The position numbers and the translations under genes were made by a program. This document shows, one piece after another, positions 33,105 through 41,793 of a stretch of DNA of 64,000 bases. Location of the stretch: assembly GCA_050303415.1 (NCBI GenBank), contig JBNLBS010000008.1, positions 62,001-126,000 on the forward strand. Reading direction: 5' to 3'. How positions within the stretch are numbered: position 1 is the stretch's first letter; every line of letters starts with the position of its first letter. Under the pieces are notes generated by a model. It was given only the letters and a program-made list of their open reading frames with translations. It had not been told where the DNA came from and ran no database searches. The DNA comes from JBNLBS01 sp050303415. GTDB lineage: Bacteria; Pseudomonadota; Gammaproteobacteria; Methylococcales; Methylomonadaceae.

Positions 33105-33454
33105 TGATAGTGAGGTCAAAAAATTTAGGATATCTCTAAATAAATTGATCTCATTCACGGTTAGTCAGAGTCATCAAGAACGGAATAAAAACACTTGTCG
33201 TTCTCGTTATGAGCTTGATGAAGTATTTGACTATAGCTTCCTTAGATACTGTTGCGCTACTTTTCAAACTTTACTCGATTATGCCATGAGATTAGTAATA
33301 AATATTATTATAATATTTTTATTAATTACAAAGGATAAAAATTTAAGTTTTATTGTCTAATTTTTGTCTGAAGTGTTAGACCATGGTGGGATGCAATCAA
33401 ATGCCTAACCGTTTGGAAACTCAAAATTCTTCACTTAAATTGCTCAGGTTTAAC

Positions 33455-33515
33455 GGGGGAGTATCTTGAAAACTATAGGTATTGGGCGATTTCAAGATAG
33501 ATGGGGGAGCATCTT
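33455..33515. promoter_or_regulatory. repeat cluster upstream of the VpsR-like regulator
   Basis: GGGGGAGTATCTT (33455-33467) recurs as GGGGGAGCATCTT (33503-33515), with 12 of 13 identical. Between them TATCTTGAAA (33462-33471) and TTTCAAGATA (33490-33499) form a perfect 10-bp inverted repeat. The block ends 57 bp before the start codon. It may be an autoregulatory binding site or part of an unrecognised hairpin. Confidence 0.5.
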
Positions 33516-33572
33516 CTTGTCTTTGCTTTAAAGTGTTCCAAAGTCTAAATCGACTAAGCTAAGGGGCTTGTA

Positions 33573-34940
33573 ATGAGAAATAGAAAAGTTTTGTTGTTTT
33601 CGGAAATACTTTCAGATGGTAAACTAAAACTTGCTTTAGAAAAGCAGAACTGGTTAGTTTATGAGACCACTGAACTTTCTCAGGCAAAATATTTTTCAAA
33701 TCAACATCAATTTAATGTTGGTATTTCGTTATTGGATCATTGTAATGACAGATTTTTTCTGGAACAGTTGGAAGAACTGATAAGCAATGACGATAAAACA
33801 TTCTGGATTCTTATCCTGCCCGAAAATTACCAATATAGCATCGAAAAAGCCCCATTAGAGCATAAATTAATTAATGAATATTGTTTTGATTTCCATCGCT
33901 TGCCGATTCAAATAGACAGGCTGTTGATTATTTTAGGTCATGCTTATGGTATGGCTGAAATGGCAAGAACGTCTATTGAGCTTTCTAATGAATATTATTC
34001 CAGATACGGACTCATTTGTGAAAGCGACTGTATGCTTGAGCTACTTAAGATGATAGATAAGGTCGCTAAAGAAAACCTGTCGGTTTTAATTGAAGGGGAA
34101 ACAGGTACCGGAAAAGAATTGATTGCCAAAGCGATCCACACCAATTCGGCGCGAGCCAATAATCCCTTTATTGCGGTTAATTGTGGCACTTTGCCCGAGA
34201 CTCTGGTTCAGACAGAATTATTTGGCCATGAAAAAGGTGCTTTTACCGGTGCCCATAAATGCAAAATAGGTCGTATCGAAGCTGCCCAGGGTGGAACGCT
34301 ATTTCTCGATGAGATTGGTGATTTACCCTTGATGCAACAAGTCAATCTGCTACGTTTTCTTGAAGAGAAGACCATCATTCGCGTTGGCGGCGAAAAACAT
34401 ATTCCGGTTGATGTTCGGATTATTGCCGCGACTAATGTTGATCTAACTAAATCTATCAAAAAAGGAGAATTCAGGGAGGATTTGTTTTTTAGATTGAAAG
34501 AGTTAGACCTTAAGTCCCCACCATTAAGGGACAGACAAGAAGATATAGAAGTTTTAGCGCGATATTTTTTCAAAAAATTTTTAAAAGGAAAAAAGAAAAC
34601 AGTTAAGGGCTTAAGCCAGGGCGCTTTGCATGTCATTCGTAATTATTCCTGGCCGGGAAATGTTAGAGAATTGGCAAACACTATTCAGAGGGCGATTATC
34701 ATGTCGGAAAATCGTTTATTGTCACCCGCCGACTTGGAGCTAGATAAACGAAACTATAAAAGAAACGGGAGCGATACGCTTGAAGAAGCACGAGTTGAAA
34801 CAGATAAGGCTGTTATTTTAGCCAGTTTAAGGTCATCAAACTTTAATATTACCCAAGCGGCTAAACAACTTGAAATTTCCAGGGTAACGCTTCATCGATT
34901 GATTGATAAATATCAAATTAAACAAAAGGCTTCAAATTGA
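33573..34940 (+). CDS. sigma-54-dependent activator, VpsR-like
   Basis: The 455-residue protein has an N-terminal receiver-like domain (residues about 1-125) without a convincing phosphoacceptor Asp, a AAA+ domain and a C-terminal Fis-type helix-turn-helix. The AAA+ part shows Walker A GETGTGKE, the sigma-54-contact loop GAFTGAHK, Walker B TLFLDEIGDLP and arginine-finger region FREDLFFRL. The HTH is NITQAAKQLEISRVTLHRLI. The unmodified receiver, as in VpsR, suggests activation by a ligand such as c-di-GMP or by abundance. VpsR regulators control polysaccharide and biofilm genes; no such gene is adjacent, and the targets may be the secreted-protein genes downstream (inference). Confidence 0.85.
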   Translation: MRNRKVLLFSEILSDGKLKLALEKQNWLVYETTELSQAKYFSNQHQFNVGISLLDHCNDRFFLEQLEELISNDDKTFWILILPENYQYSIEKAPLEHKLINEYCFDFHRLPIQIDRLLIILGHAYGMAEMARTSIELSNEYYSRYGLICESDCMLELLKMIDKVAKENLSVLIEGETGTGKELIAKAIHTNSARANNPFIAVNCGTLPETLVQTELFGHEKGAFTGAHKCKIGRIEAAQGGTLFLDEIGDLPLMQQVNLLRFLEEKTIIRVGGEKHIPVDVRIIAATNVDLTKSIKKGEFREDLFFRLKELDLKSPPLRDRQEDIEVLARYFFKKFLKGKKKTVKGLSQGALHVIRNYSWPGNVRELANTIQRAIIMSENRLLSPADLELDKRNYKRNGSDTLEEARVETDKAVILASLRSSNFNITQAAKQLEISRVTLHRLIDKYQIKQKASN

Positions 34941-35039
34941 TTAATCTTAATGTGTGATAGGCTGATTAAATCTTTTAAATCAGAGAGTTTTTAGCTCATT
35001 TACCACAATATTCCTTTTTTTAAACACTGAAGGGTGTTC

Positions 35040-35708
35040 TAGTCAACTCCAACCGGACACTTTATTTTGAGAATTTTCAAAGTTAATCGGCGACATACTG
35101 TTATTAGCAGTATGCAACCGTTCCAGGTTGTAATATTTCATATAAGCCGCAACATCTAGTTTTATATGCTCTCGCGTAGGTTGTGCAACTTTAAAAATCC
35201 AATCATGTTTCAAGCTGCCGAAAAAACGCTCAACAACTGCGTTATCCCAACAAGCACCAATGTCCCCCATACCTGCTCGAATGCCGTAACTGGCCAATAA
35301 ATTACGGTATTGTGACTGGTATATTGAGACCCCCGATCACTGTGGAATACTAATCCTTTCGGTGGTTGACGCAAGTTAACTGCCTTTATCATTTTTAGAA
35401 TTTCCTTCTCCATCCGCAAGTGTTTGATTTCTTTGCGCAGGCGTTTAAGCTCTTCACGCTCATCTTCATCCAGCGTTTTACCTTCAAGCTGAGCCTCGAT
35501 CTTATCTTTCCATTTATAAAGCATATGGCGTTTATACCTAGCGATTTGGCTGCTTCTGGGACTGTGTAGCCTTGTTCTCGAACCAATACTACTGCTTCTT
35601 CCTTAAACTCTTTAGAATATTGTTTGTACGTTCGTTTTTGAACCATTATGACACCTTAATGTTTGACGGTTATTGTCTCTCATTTAGGTGTCCGGTGCTA
35701 TTAGACCA
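35040..35708 (-). mobile_element. internally deleted IS3-family element
   Basis: Its ends are visible as imperfect inverted repeats (35040-35060 and 35688-35708, 15 of 21 matching, sharing the core ACCGGACAC). At about 669 bp it is roughly half the usual length for such elements. The missing part is the front of the catalytic transposase domain. Confidence 0.8.
35043..35646 (-). pseudogene. transposase fragments (OrfA and truncated OrfB)
   Basis: The upstream frame (from 35646) encodes YSKEFKEEAVVLVREQGYTV, an IS3-type OrfA start, then a frameshift near 35524 leads to LYKWKDKIEAQLEG and a coiled coil ending LRMEKEILKM. The next residues jump straight to LRQPPKGLVFHSDRGSQYTS, so the first catalytic Asp region of OrfB is deleted. 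A second frameshift near 35300-35330 precedes GACWDNAVVERFFGSLKHDW and YYNLERLHTANNSMSP. At least two frameshifts plus one deletion make it non-functional. Confidence 0.85.
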
Positions 35709-36012
35709 CTACAGGGCGCATAGCAAGAATGGAAGGGAATAGATGTGTGTGCCTGCGCTTTTTTCCATACAAATCCCTGTCATAAGCATATTGATACATA
35801 GTGTAACTTCTTTCAGAATTCCTGGGCAGAATGCTTTTAGTAAGTATGTTAGCTTTAAAAAAATCTGAAAAATCATTGTAATAGTAAATCTTTCCATAAT
35901 TTGCTTTATATCTTGAATAGGCTCTCAGTTGTTTCATTCTCCTTTTGCCTTGCTGTTTAGGCAAACTAATATCACTTTTGATACTATATTTTATTTTGCT
36001 AAATAATGTCAT
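35701..36012 (-). CDS. short hypothetical gene, probably truncated by the IS relic
   Basis: A 103-codon frame begins at 36012 and stops inside the inverted end of the IS relic, so the last residues come from the insertion. The product is basic and rich in Tyr and Ser (YYNDFSDFFKANILTKSILP) and shows no known family. Without homologues I cannot say whether it is a real gene. If it was once longer, the IS has removed its 3' end. Confidence 0.25.
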   Translation of the reverse strand: MTLFSKIKYSIKSDISLPKQQGKRRMKQLRAYSRYKANYGKIYYYNDFSDFFKANILTKSILPRNSERSYTMYQYAYDRDLYGKKRRHTHLFPSILAMRPVVV

Positions 36013-36385
36013 AAGTTATTGATATTAAATTATTATTTTGTTTTTTTTGTCAGGTTTGTAATGCTTACATGTAACACATTCATTACATATATTGCTCAGA
36101 TGAATATGATAAATTTTTAATGTATAAAAAAATTATCAATAAATCAAATGGTTAAGAAAATGGTGTAATCATTGCATTATAAAGAAATGTTATAAAAAAA
36201 CTACTTAAAGTAGAGGTTAAGTGAGTCAAGTTAACAAAACTAATGAGGATTAAGTTAAAGAAAAAATATTTAAAAAAGTCAACTGTCTCTCGAGAGACTA
36301 TTGAGTGCAACTAAAAATATCCGCTCATTTTATAAACTTGAGGTGAGTTTTTTAGAGAACTAAATTTAATTTTAGGAGAGCAATC
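36013..36385. other. 373-bp AT-rich leader before the large secreted protein
   Basis: No gene is seen. The region is very AT-rich and contains the perfect 14-bp palindrome GTCTCTCGAGAGAC (36285-36298), 87 bp before the start codon at 36386. A ribosome-binding site (TTAGGAGAG) precedes that codon. The palindrome is a candidate operator. Confidence 0.5.
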
Positions 36386-38203
36386 ATGAAAAAAATCAAA
36401 TTATGTGTTGTCTGTTTAGTTATGCTGGCCTTAGGGGGATGGATAGGACCGGCAGTGGCAGTTGACAGCAGTCCCGGTTTATTTGAATTAGACGGTAATG
36501 CTCAAGATGATGTCCCAGCAGCTGTTGCCGGTGATGATTGGGACACGCCGCCCTTTCCAACAGGTAGTGCCACGGTATTTACCGGTATCGTTCCAGACAA
36601 GAACGGGGCGGACAATATTTTCACAGGCGGCGGTTCAAAGACGCCCAACCTTATTTCGGAGTATAAATGGAAAAGTTCCCCGCCCCCTCCCGATAAAAAC
36701 AATATCACCAACGCCTATGCGGCCAATTATGTCAATGGCTTAGGTGAACAAGTAATTTACTTTGGCGCCGATTTGTTTGCCGATAACGGTGATGCGGAAT
36801 TGGCTTTTTGGTTCTTCCAACAAGAGGTTGGACCGATCGGGGCAACTAGCGGTACCTTTGGCCCGGGTGAACATGTTGACGGCGATCCGTATGTCGCGGT
36901 GAAGTTTTCAAATGGTGGTAAGGTTGCCAATATCGCGGTGTATGAATGGTGGTTAGCCTGTAATAAAGATGATAGAACCCCGGCGGTTCCATTAAGCTGT
37001 GCTGCAGACAATATCAGGATCGTTATCCCTGAAGGGCCGGCGCTTTGTGATGGCTCGGGCGGTAAGGTTGCTTGTGCAATCACAAATGATGCTCATATCC
37101 CGTCCCCCTGGCCTTATTTGAGTAAAGATGGAACTACCACTTTCCCTCCAACCACCTTTTATGAAGGCGGAATCAACATTGCTCAGGTCTTCGGGAGCAA
37201 TAAATGCTTCTCTTCTTTCGGTGTTATTACCGGCGCGTCCACCTCATTTACCTCTACCGGTAAAGACTTCGCCTTTGGCGATTTTGATGTTTGCTCGGTT
37301 GATGTCACCAAAACCTGTGTGAATGACAGCGAAGCTGACGATGCACCGGCAGCCATCACATACAATGTCCGTGGTTGCGGTATCAATGACGGCGGTGGTG
37401 CCATCAATATCACATCGCTTTTGAATTCAATCGCCGGCGGTGCTCAAGCGGTACCTTCCGATTTGGCTTGGTATGTTCCTGGTCAGGTTGATCCAGGAGG
37501 CGGCCTGCGTGACTTTGATGCCAGTACGGATTGCGATGATAATGGCTTAATGAAACAAGCCATTACCAATGGTGCTTTAGTAGCAGATCCGAGCACGGTC
37601 GATCTGGATCCGGGTGATGCCTTGGTCTATGTGTTCAGTGAGACAACTTCTATGAATGGTGTGTCGGATGAAGTGACCCTCGATGCTGATGGCTTGGATG
37701 GAACCGATATCGATGATGCGACGGATACCGCTACCTGTCCACTGAGAACCTTTGCCGCTTCGCTCACTATAGATAAACAGTGCTCCGCTGACTTGGTGGA
37801 TGTAGGTGATGCCCTGGAAGTGGAAATAAACGTGAATGGTACGGTTTGTAACACCGGTGAAGTTCAGTTGACAAACCTGGTGTTGACCGATGACTCCGCT
37901 CCAGCAGTTCCCGGTATTATCCTCACTCCGGTATCCACAACACTTGCGAAAGCAGGCGCTGCCGGTGATTGCACCACTTACACTGGTAGTTATACACCGG
38001 ACAGCATACCCACTGGAGACTTGTGTCCTTTTGCCGACCAAGTCGAAGCGAATGCGATTGCTCCTATCAATTCAGCAGGAGCTAATTGCGTACTGTTAGG
38101 CGATCTGACTAGCAAATGTACCGCAACTTCCAATAGCGCGACCTGTTTGTTGAGAGTTGGGGACGGGGACGGAGACTGCAGTACTGGACTACTTGCCCCT
38201 TAA
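36386..38203 (+). CDS. large secreted protein of unknown function
   Basis: The 605-residue protein has a signal peptide (cleavage near GPAVAV/DSSP) and a mostly acidic, Gly/Asp/Ala-rich mature chain with many Cys residues (for example VDVTKTCVNDSEADDAPAAI). The first 300 residues contain FELDGNAQDD and a block beginning SEYKWKSSPPPPDKNNITNA, seen in exported proteins of varied bacteria. The second half has beta-sandwich-like segments resembling DUF11-type repeats (LTIDKQCSADLVDVGDALEV). No PEP-CTERM, LPXTG or T1SS repeat is present. The coding sequence has a different base feel from the AT-rich flanks. It may be a surface protein; the regulator and thiol protein nearby are possible partners. 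Confidence 0.6.
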   Translation: MKKIKLCVVCLVMLALGGWIGPAVAVDSSPGLFELDGNAQDDVPAAVAGDDWDTPPFPTGSATVFTGIVPDKNGADNIFTGGGSKTPNLISEYKWKSSPPPPDKNNITNAYAANYVNGLGEQVIYFGADLFADNGDAELAFWFFQQEVGPIGATSGTFGPGEHVDGDPYVAVKFSNGGKVANIAVYEWWLACNKDDRTPAVPLSCAADNIRIVIPEGPALCDGSGGKVACAITNDAHIPSPWPYLSKDGTTTFPPTTFYEGGINIAQVFGSNKCFSSFGVITGASTSFTSTGKDFAFGDFDVCSVDVTKTCVNDSEADDAPAAITYNVRGCGINDGGGAINITSLLNSIAGGAQAVPSDLAWYVPGQVDPGGGLRDFDASTDCDDNGLMKQAITNGALVADPSTVDLDPGDALVYVFSETTSMNGVSDEVTLDADGLDGTDIDDATDTATCPLRTFAASLTIDKQCSADLVDVGDALEVEINVNGTVCNTGEVQLTNLVLTDDSAPAVPGIILTPVSTTLAKAGAAGDCTTYTGSYTPDSIPTGDLCPFADQVEANAIAPINSAGANCVLLGDLTSKCTATSNSATCLLRVGDGDGDCSTGLLAP

Positions 38204-38275
38204 TGATGGTTGATATCCTTAGCCTTAGCCAATAGCAGGTAAGCAAATTGGCAGACTAAATAGGGTTAATACCCC

Positions 38276-38308
38276 ATGGGGCGATGCTAATAGCCATCGC
38301 CCCATTTA
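38276..38308 (+). terminator. terminator after the secreted protein gene
   Basis: ATGGGGCGATG (38276-38286) pairs with CATCGCCCCAT (38295-38305), with an eight-base loop and a short T-stretch. It lies 73 bp after the stop codon. The T-run is weak. Confidence 0.6.
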
Positions 38309-38428
38309 CTTGAGAACGGACAGGAAGTGGTACATAAAATTAGAAAAGTTCGCGAATAAAAGGCGTGGCACACTGATGAAGGTTAAAGAAGAAAGGTCAA
38401 AGGTTAAAGATGAAAAAAGGGGATGAAG

Positions 38429-39274
38429 ATGAAAACAATGAAAGTACCCATGTTCATTAACGCATCGTTATTTGTTAGCATCTTAGTTATTTTGCTTGGC
38501 ATGGTTGGTTGCAGCTCGATAGAAGTCAACGACTTAAAGGCCGAATTGGATGGGCTAAAAAAAGAGCAGGCACTGATGCAAAAACAGCTCGTTGAGCTTA
38601 AGGCAACCAGAGCCGGTCGGGGACGTCAGGCGCGGTCTCAGTCGGAGACGTTTCAACCGCTTGTTTTTTCCACGGAGGGTGCAGCTTATCTAGGCGATCG
38701 TGATGCTCCTATTACCTTAATCGAATTTACCGATTACCAGTGCCCTTATTGTAGACGGCATGTTGTCGGTACTTTACCTTCGATCATTAAAGATTATGTC
38801 GAATCCGGCCAGTTACGATACGTTGTTCGGGAGTTGCCGGTAGAAAGCAGACATCCTTTGGCGGCAAAGGCTGCAGAGGCAGCGCTTTGTGCTGGCGATC
38901 AAGATAAATATTGGGCGATGCACGATAAGCTGTTTGCCAATCAGGCTCGTTTGCATCCCGATGAGCTGAAATCGTACGCGAGTAGCTTAGGTCTCAATGT
39001 AACGCAGTTTAATCAATGCCTTGATAATGGTGACAAGCGGAAACGGGTGCAAGAGGATGTTAAAACTGGATTTCGGGCAAAAGTGCGCGGAACGCCCACT
39101 TTTTTTCTCGGGCTTACCGGTGAAGGTCTCCAGTTTAAGGCGACCAGGGTGATCCGAGGGGCTAAGACATACCCCGAGTTTGCAATTGTGTTCGACGAAC
39201 TCCTCGCCAAGGTCGACAAGGAGATCGCCGTTGAAGCAGTGGCTGCCGGTTCCGATGGACGCCAATATGAGTAG
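38429..39274 (+). CDS. DsbA-like thioredoxin-fold lipoprotein
   Basis: The start is set at 38429, since AAGGGG lies six bases upstream; an ATG at 38423 leaves no room for a ribosome-binding site. The protein has a lipobox LGMVGC, a coiled coil linker (LKAELDGLKKEQALMQKQLV) and a thioredoxin_4/DsbA-like domain with the active site DYQCPYCRRHV and the cis-Pro region RGTPTFFLG. It would be a membrane-anchored periplasmic thiol-disulfide oxidoreductase. It follows the Cys-rich secreted protein by 225 bp, so it may help fold it (inference). The C-terminal tail after EIAVEAVAAG is variable. Confidence 0.85.
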   Translation: MKTMKVPMFINASLFVSILVILLGMVGCSSIEVNDLKAELDGLKKEQALMQKQLVELKATRAGRGRQARSQSETFQPLVFSTEGAAYLGDRDAPITLIEFTDYQCPYCRRHVVGTLPSIIKDYVESGQLRYVVRELPVESRHPLAAKAAEAALCAGDQDKYWAMHDKLFANQARLHPDELKSYASSLGLNVTQFNQCLDNGDKRKRVQEDVKTGFRAKVRGTPTFFLGLTGEGLQFKATRVIRGAKTYPEFAIVFDELLAKVDKEIAVEAVAAGSDGRQYE

Positions 39275-39414
39275 GCATACAGTATTCCAGCCGGAAGTGA
39301 AAGTATTGACCCTTCCAGTTCGTACTTTAATGAGCTTTTTTTCCCATTGCTGTGGAACAGGGTCGAGGGGGAAAGATCCGCCCAGAATTCCGGGTGGACA
39401 TATACTTCCCGGCT

Positions 39415-41793
39415 TTATTTGTTCCGGCCGCTGCCTTTGCCGCCACCGCCACCGCCGCCGTCTTTGGCGCCACCGCCGCCTTTTTTGACGTTGACAGTTA
39501 CCATGGCACTGGCGTTGGATGTGGCATCGCTAATGGTATATTGAAAACTTGCATTGCCGGTGAAGTCCAAGGCGGGTTGATAGGTTAAAGTGCCATTGGC
39601 TTCTATTGTAACGCTGCCGCTTGCAGGTTGGGTTACATCAATTAATTCCAGAGAATCACCGTCAGGATCGGAGTCATTGTCGAGGACATTAAGGGTAATC
39701 GGCGTTGCTTTTGTAGTTGAGCCGGAATCATCGACCGCAACAGGCGCTTGATTGACCGACGAGACCACATAGGTGGCGGTAACGCTGCTCCAATAGGATG
39801 GGTTATTTTGTTGAACTGCCGAAACTTCTAGCGGATAAAAACCATCCGGTGCAGTGAGTGCTGAAGTTACGGTAAAAGTGGTAACCGCATTGGCGCCCGG
39901 CGTTAAAGTGACAGTTGGGTTGGCGATTGAGGATTGCCATCCAGATGGTACGGTTGCGGCGAGGTTTAAAGTTGCGTTCGGGCAAGCATCATTGTCATTG
40001 TTGGTTACTGTAAGATCAAATGCAACCGCTGTACCAGGTTGAACCCAAGGGCCTTGCGATGGAGACACAATGATACTGGGATTTTGGCGGACGCATTGAG
40101 GCTGACCAAAGTCGACACTGATCACGGCGCCGTTGGCATCTATTTGATCCAAGGTAACGATGGCGCCGGAGGCGGTGTCTTCATAGCTGTTACCGACGGG
40201 CAAAGCCATGTCGTCCCAATCGATTTCGTGACTGTTTGGCGTTATATCCAAGAGGTTGCTACTGTTTGGGTCGCCGTCGATGCCCAGATGGAAAACCAAA
40301 CCGTTGGTGACACTCGGTCCATAACGCGAGGTTGAAAGAAAGCTGTCATAGCCGATAGCTTGTCGATATTCCAAGAAATACCAGCGGTTTTGTCCGGTGA
40401 TGGGATCCGAATCTCTAAGAAAACGAATTGCTTTTGCCCCGGGTGTGTTTGCCGCCAAAGGTTCTATTTGATAGCTGCCGGTAAAATTGGCGGTGACGAC
40501 CGCTGGCGATGTCGGATAGTCGAGCCAACCCAGGCGGGTTTTTTGAAAGGCGTTGAAATGACCAGCGTTGCTATTGCCCATACGGTCCAAGGCATCACCA
40601 TACTCAGCGGTTAAACAAGAATTGCCGACAGTATCAATGCCGCACTCAAAAGCATGAGAATGAAACAGCCCGAAATTGTGTCCGACTTCATGGGTGACAA
40701 CATAGTCGTTGAGCAGCGTGCCGTCGAGCCAGGTTTCGGAAGGACTGCCGCCGACAGTGCCTAAACCTGACCAGGAACAGCCGATATCAGGAAATGCATA
40801 GATGATGCGGCCGTACTGCGACAGGTCAATTCCTTGGGCACCGGCGGCAATCTTGGCTTGAATCGAAATGTCGGTAGCAGGGCAACCGGTGGGATTTACG
40901 TCAATTGTGATCCAACCAAAGACATCGCCATTAAGTGTTGTCTGGCCGTAAGAGTTTTCCAGGAAGAAGTCGCTGGCTGTATTGAACACCGCGTTATGCG
41001 CTTGTTCCAGCGTCCAAGGTTCCTGAGGTAAGGAGGTAAAGTTGATTAATAATACAGCGACCTGTTGTTCGCCGAAAGTGTTTGGCGCTATTGCCGTGGA
41101 TTCGGCAGAGGAGATAGAACTTTCAGTGTTTCCCCCCACGGTTAATTTTACAATGTCTTCTTCACCGTTTAGCAACAAACTGGCATCACTGTCGTTTGAC
41201 TCTTGGTCTGCCGAGTAAAGTGCTAAACCGTTGGCGCGCACAGTGTTGCCAGTCAATAATCCTTTAGGGAAGTTTGCAAAATGTAGTTTTAAGCGTTTTC
41301 CGTTAGGTGTTGCTAAAAAGAAATCATAACGACTCTTGCTTGGGTCTTCGTGATCCACGTGTAAGATTGTTAATTCCCCTTCGGTTTCAGTATCTTGCTC
41401 CACTAGTGATTGAATGGCGTCGGGGAGTTTCTGTCGAAGATGCTTTGGTAAAGCAACTCTGAGAGCTTCGCCAGGATTTTGTTTAGCTATTTCGAGTAAT
41501 AGTTGTTTCCGTTCTTCCGCCAAAGCTGTGATTTGCGTTACTAACTCGGTTTTGTCATTGGTGGAGGTGTTTTGAAAACTTCCGATTAGTCCGCTTAATT
41601 GCAGAGTCAGGTTTTCAATTAGGTGCTTTTGTTCTGCACTGATAGTTTCGCCATTCTTGGCATGGTTTGCAGATTGTCTATGAGCCAAAACAGGATTTGG
41701 TGTTAACAGGAGGTAGAGTAAGGTAAAACAGATTGAGTAAGAGAAAAAACTTACATTCTGGTTTAAATTTTGTATTTTTGATTTAGTAGTCAT
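39415..41793 (-). CDS. secreted zinc metalloprotease with NEW3 and cadherin-like domains
   Basis: The 792-residue protein has a signal segment (SYSICFTLLYLLLTPNPVLA). The protease domain is at residues about 240-520 with the extended zinc motif VVTHEVGHNFGLFHSHAF (HExxHxxGxxH), the metzincin form that gametolysin-like (M11) and reprolysin families share. An NEW3-type beta domain follows (FDLTVTNNDNDACPNATLNL). A VCBS/cadherin-like domain is next (PVAVDDSGSTTKATPITLNV, then LDNDSDPDGDSLELIDVTQP). The end is a Gly-rich tail with basic residues (GGGAKDGGGGGGGKGSGRNK). This is an extracellular or surface protease; the tail could be a sorting or anchoring signal of unknown type. It converges on the DsbA-like gene. 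Confidence 0.85.
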   Translation of the reverse strand: MTTKSKIQNLNQNVSFFSYSICFTLLYLLLTPNPVLAHRQSANHAKNGETISAEQKHLIENLTLQLSGLIGSFQNTSTNDKTELVTQITALAEERKQLLLEIAKQNPGEALRVALPKHLRQKLPDAIQSLVEQDTETEGELTILHVDHEDPSKSRYDFFLATPNGKRLKLHFANFPKGLLTGNTVRANGLALYSADQESNDSDASLLLNGEEDIVKLTVGGNTESSISSAESTAIAPNTFGEQQVAVLLINFTSLPQEPWTLEQAHNAVFNTASDFFLENSYGQTTLNGDVFGWITIDVNPTGCPATDISIQAKIAAGAQGIDLSQYGRIIYAFPDIGCSWSGLGTVGGSPSETWLDGTLLNDYVVTHEVGHNFGLFHSHAFECGIDTVGNSCLTAEYGDALDRMGNSNAGHFNAFQKTRLGWLDYPTSPAVVTANFTGSYQIEPLAANTPGAKAIRFLRDSDPITGQNRWYFLEYRQAIGYDSFLSTSRYGPSVTNGLVFHLGIDGDPNSSNLLDITPNSHEIDWDDMALPVGNSYEDTASGAIVTLDQIDANGAVISVDFGQPQCVRQNPSIIVSPSQGPWVQPGTAVAFDLTVTNNDNDACPNATLNLAATVPSGWQSSIANPTVTLTPGANAVTTFTVTSALTAPDGFYPLEVSAVQQNNPSYWSSVTATYVVSSVNQAPVAVDDSGSTTKATPITLNVLDNDSDPDGDSLELIDVTQPASGSVTIEANGTLTYQPALDFTGNASFQYTISDATSNASAMVTVNVKKGGGGAKDGGGGGGGKGSGRNK

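Larger units (their letters stand above)
32748..33572. other. 825-bp gap with decayed sequence
   Basis: No convincing gene is present. The stretch is AT-rich, with a scrap of rpiA on the minus strand (33004-33104) and, near its right end, repeats in front of the sigma-54 regulator. A 99-codon frame at 33061-33360 has no family features and overlaps the scrap. Confidence 0.6.

Noticed and set aside
33061..33360. 99-codon plus-strand frame with a hydrophobic tail
   Set aside because: AT-rich, no ribosome-binding site, overlaps the rpiA scrap on the other strand, no recognisable features.
37577..38041. Antisense frame in the large secreted protein gene
   Set aside because: Shadow of the Asp/Thr-rich coding sequence; no ribosome-binding site.
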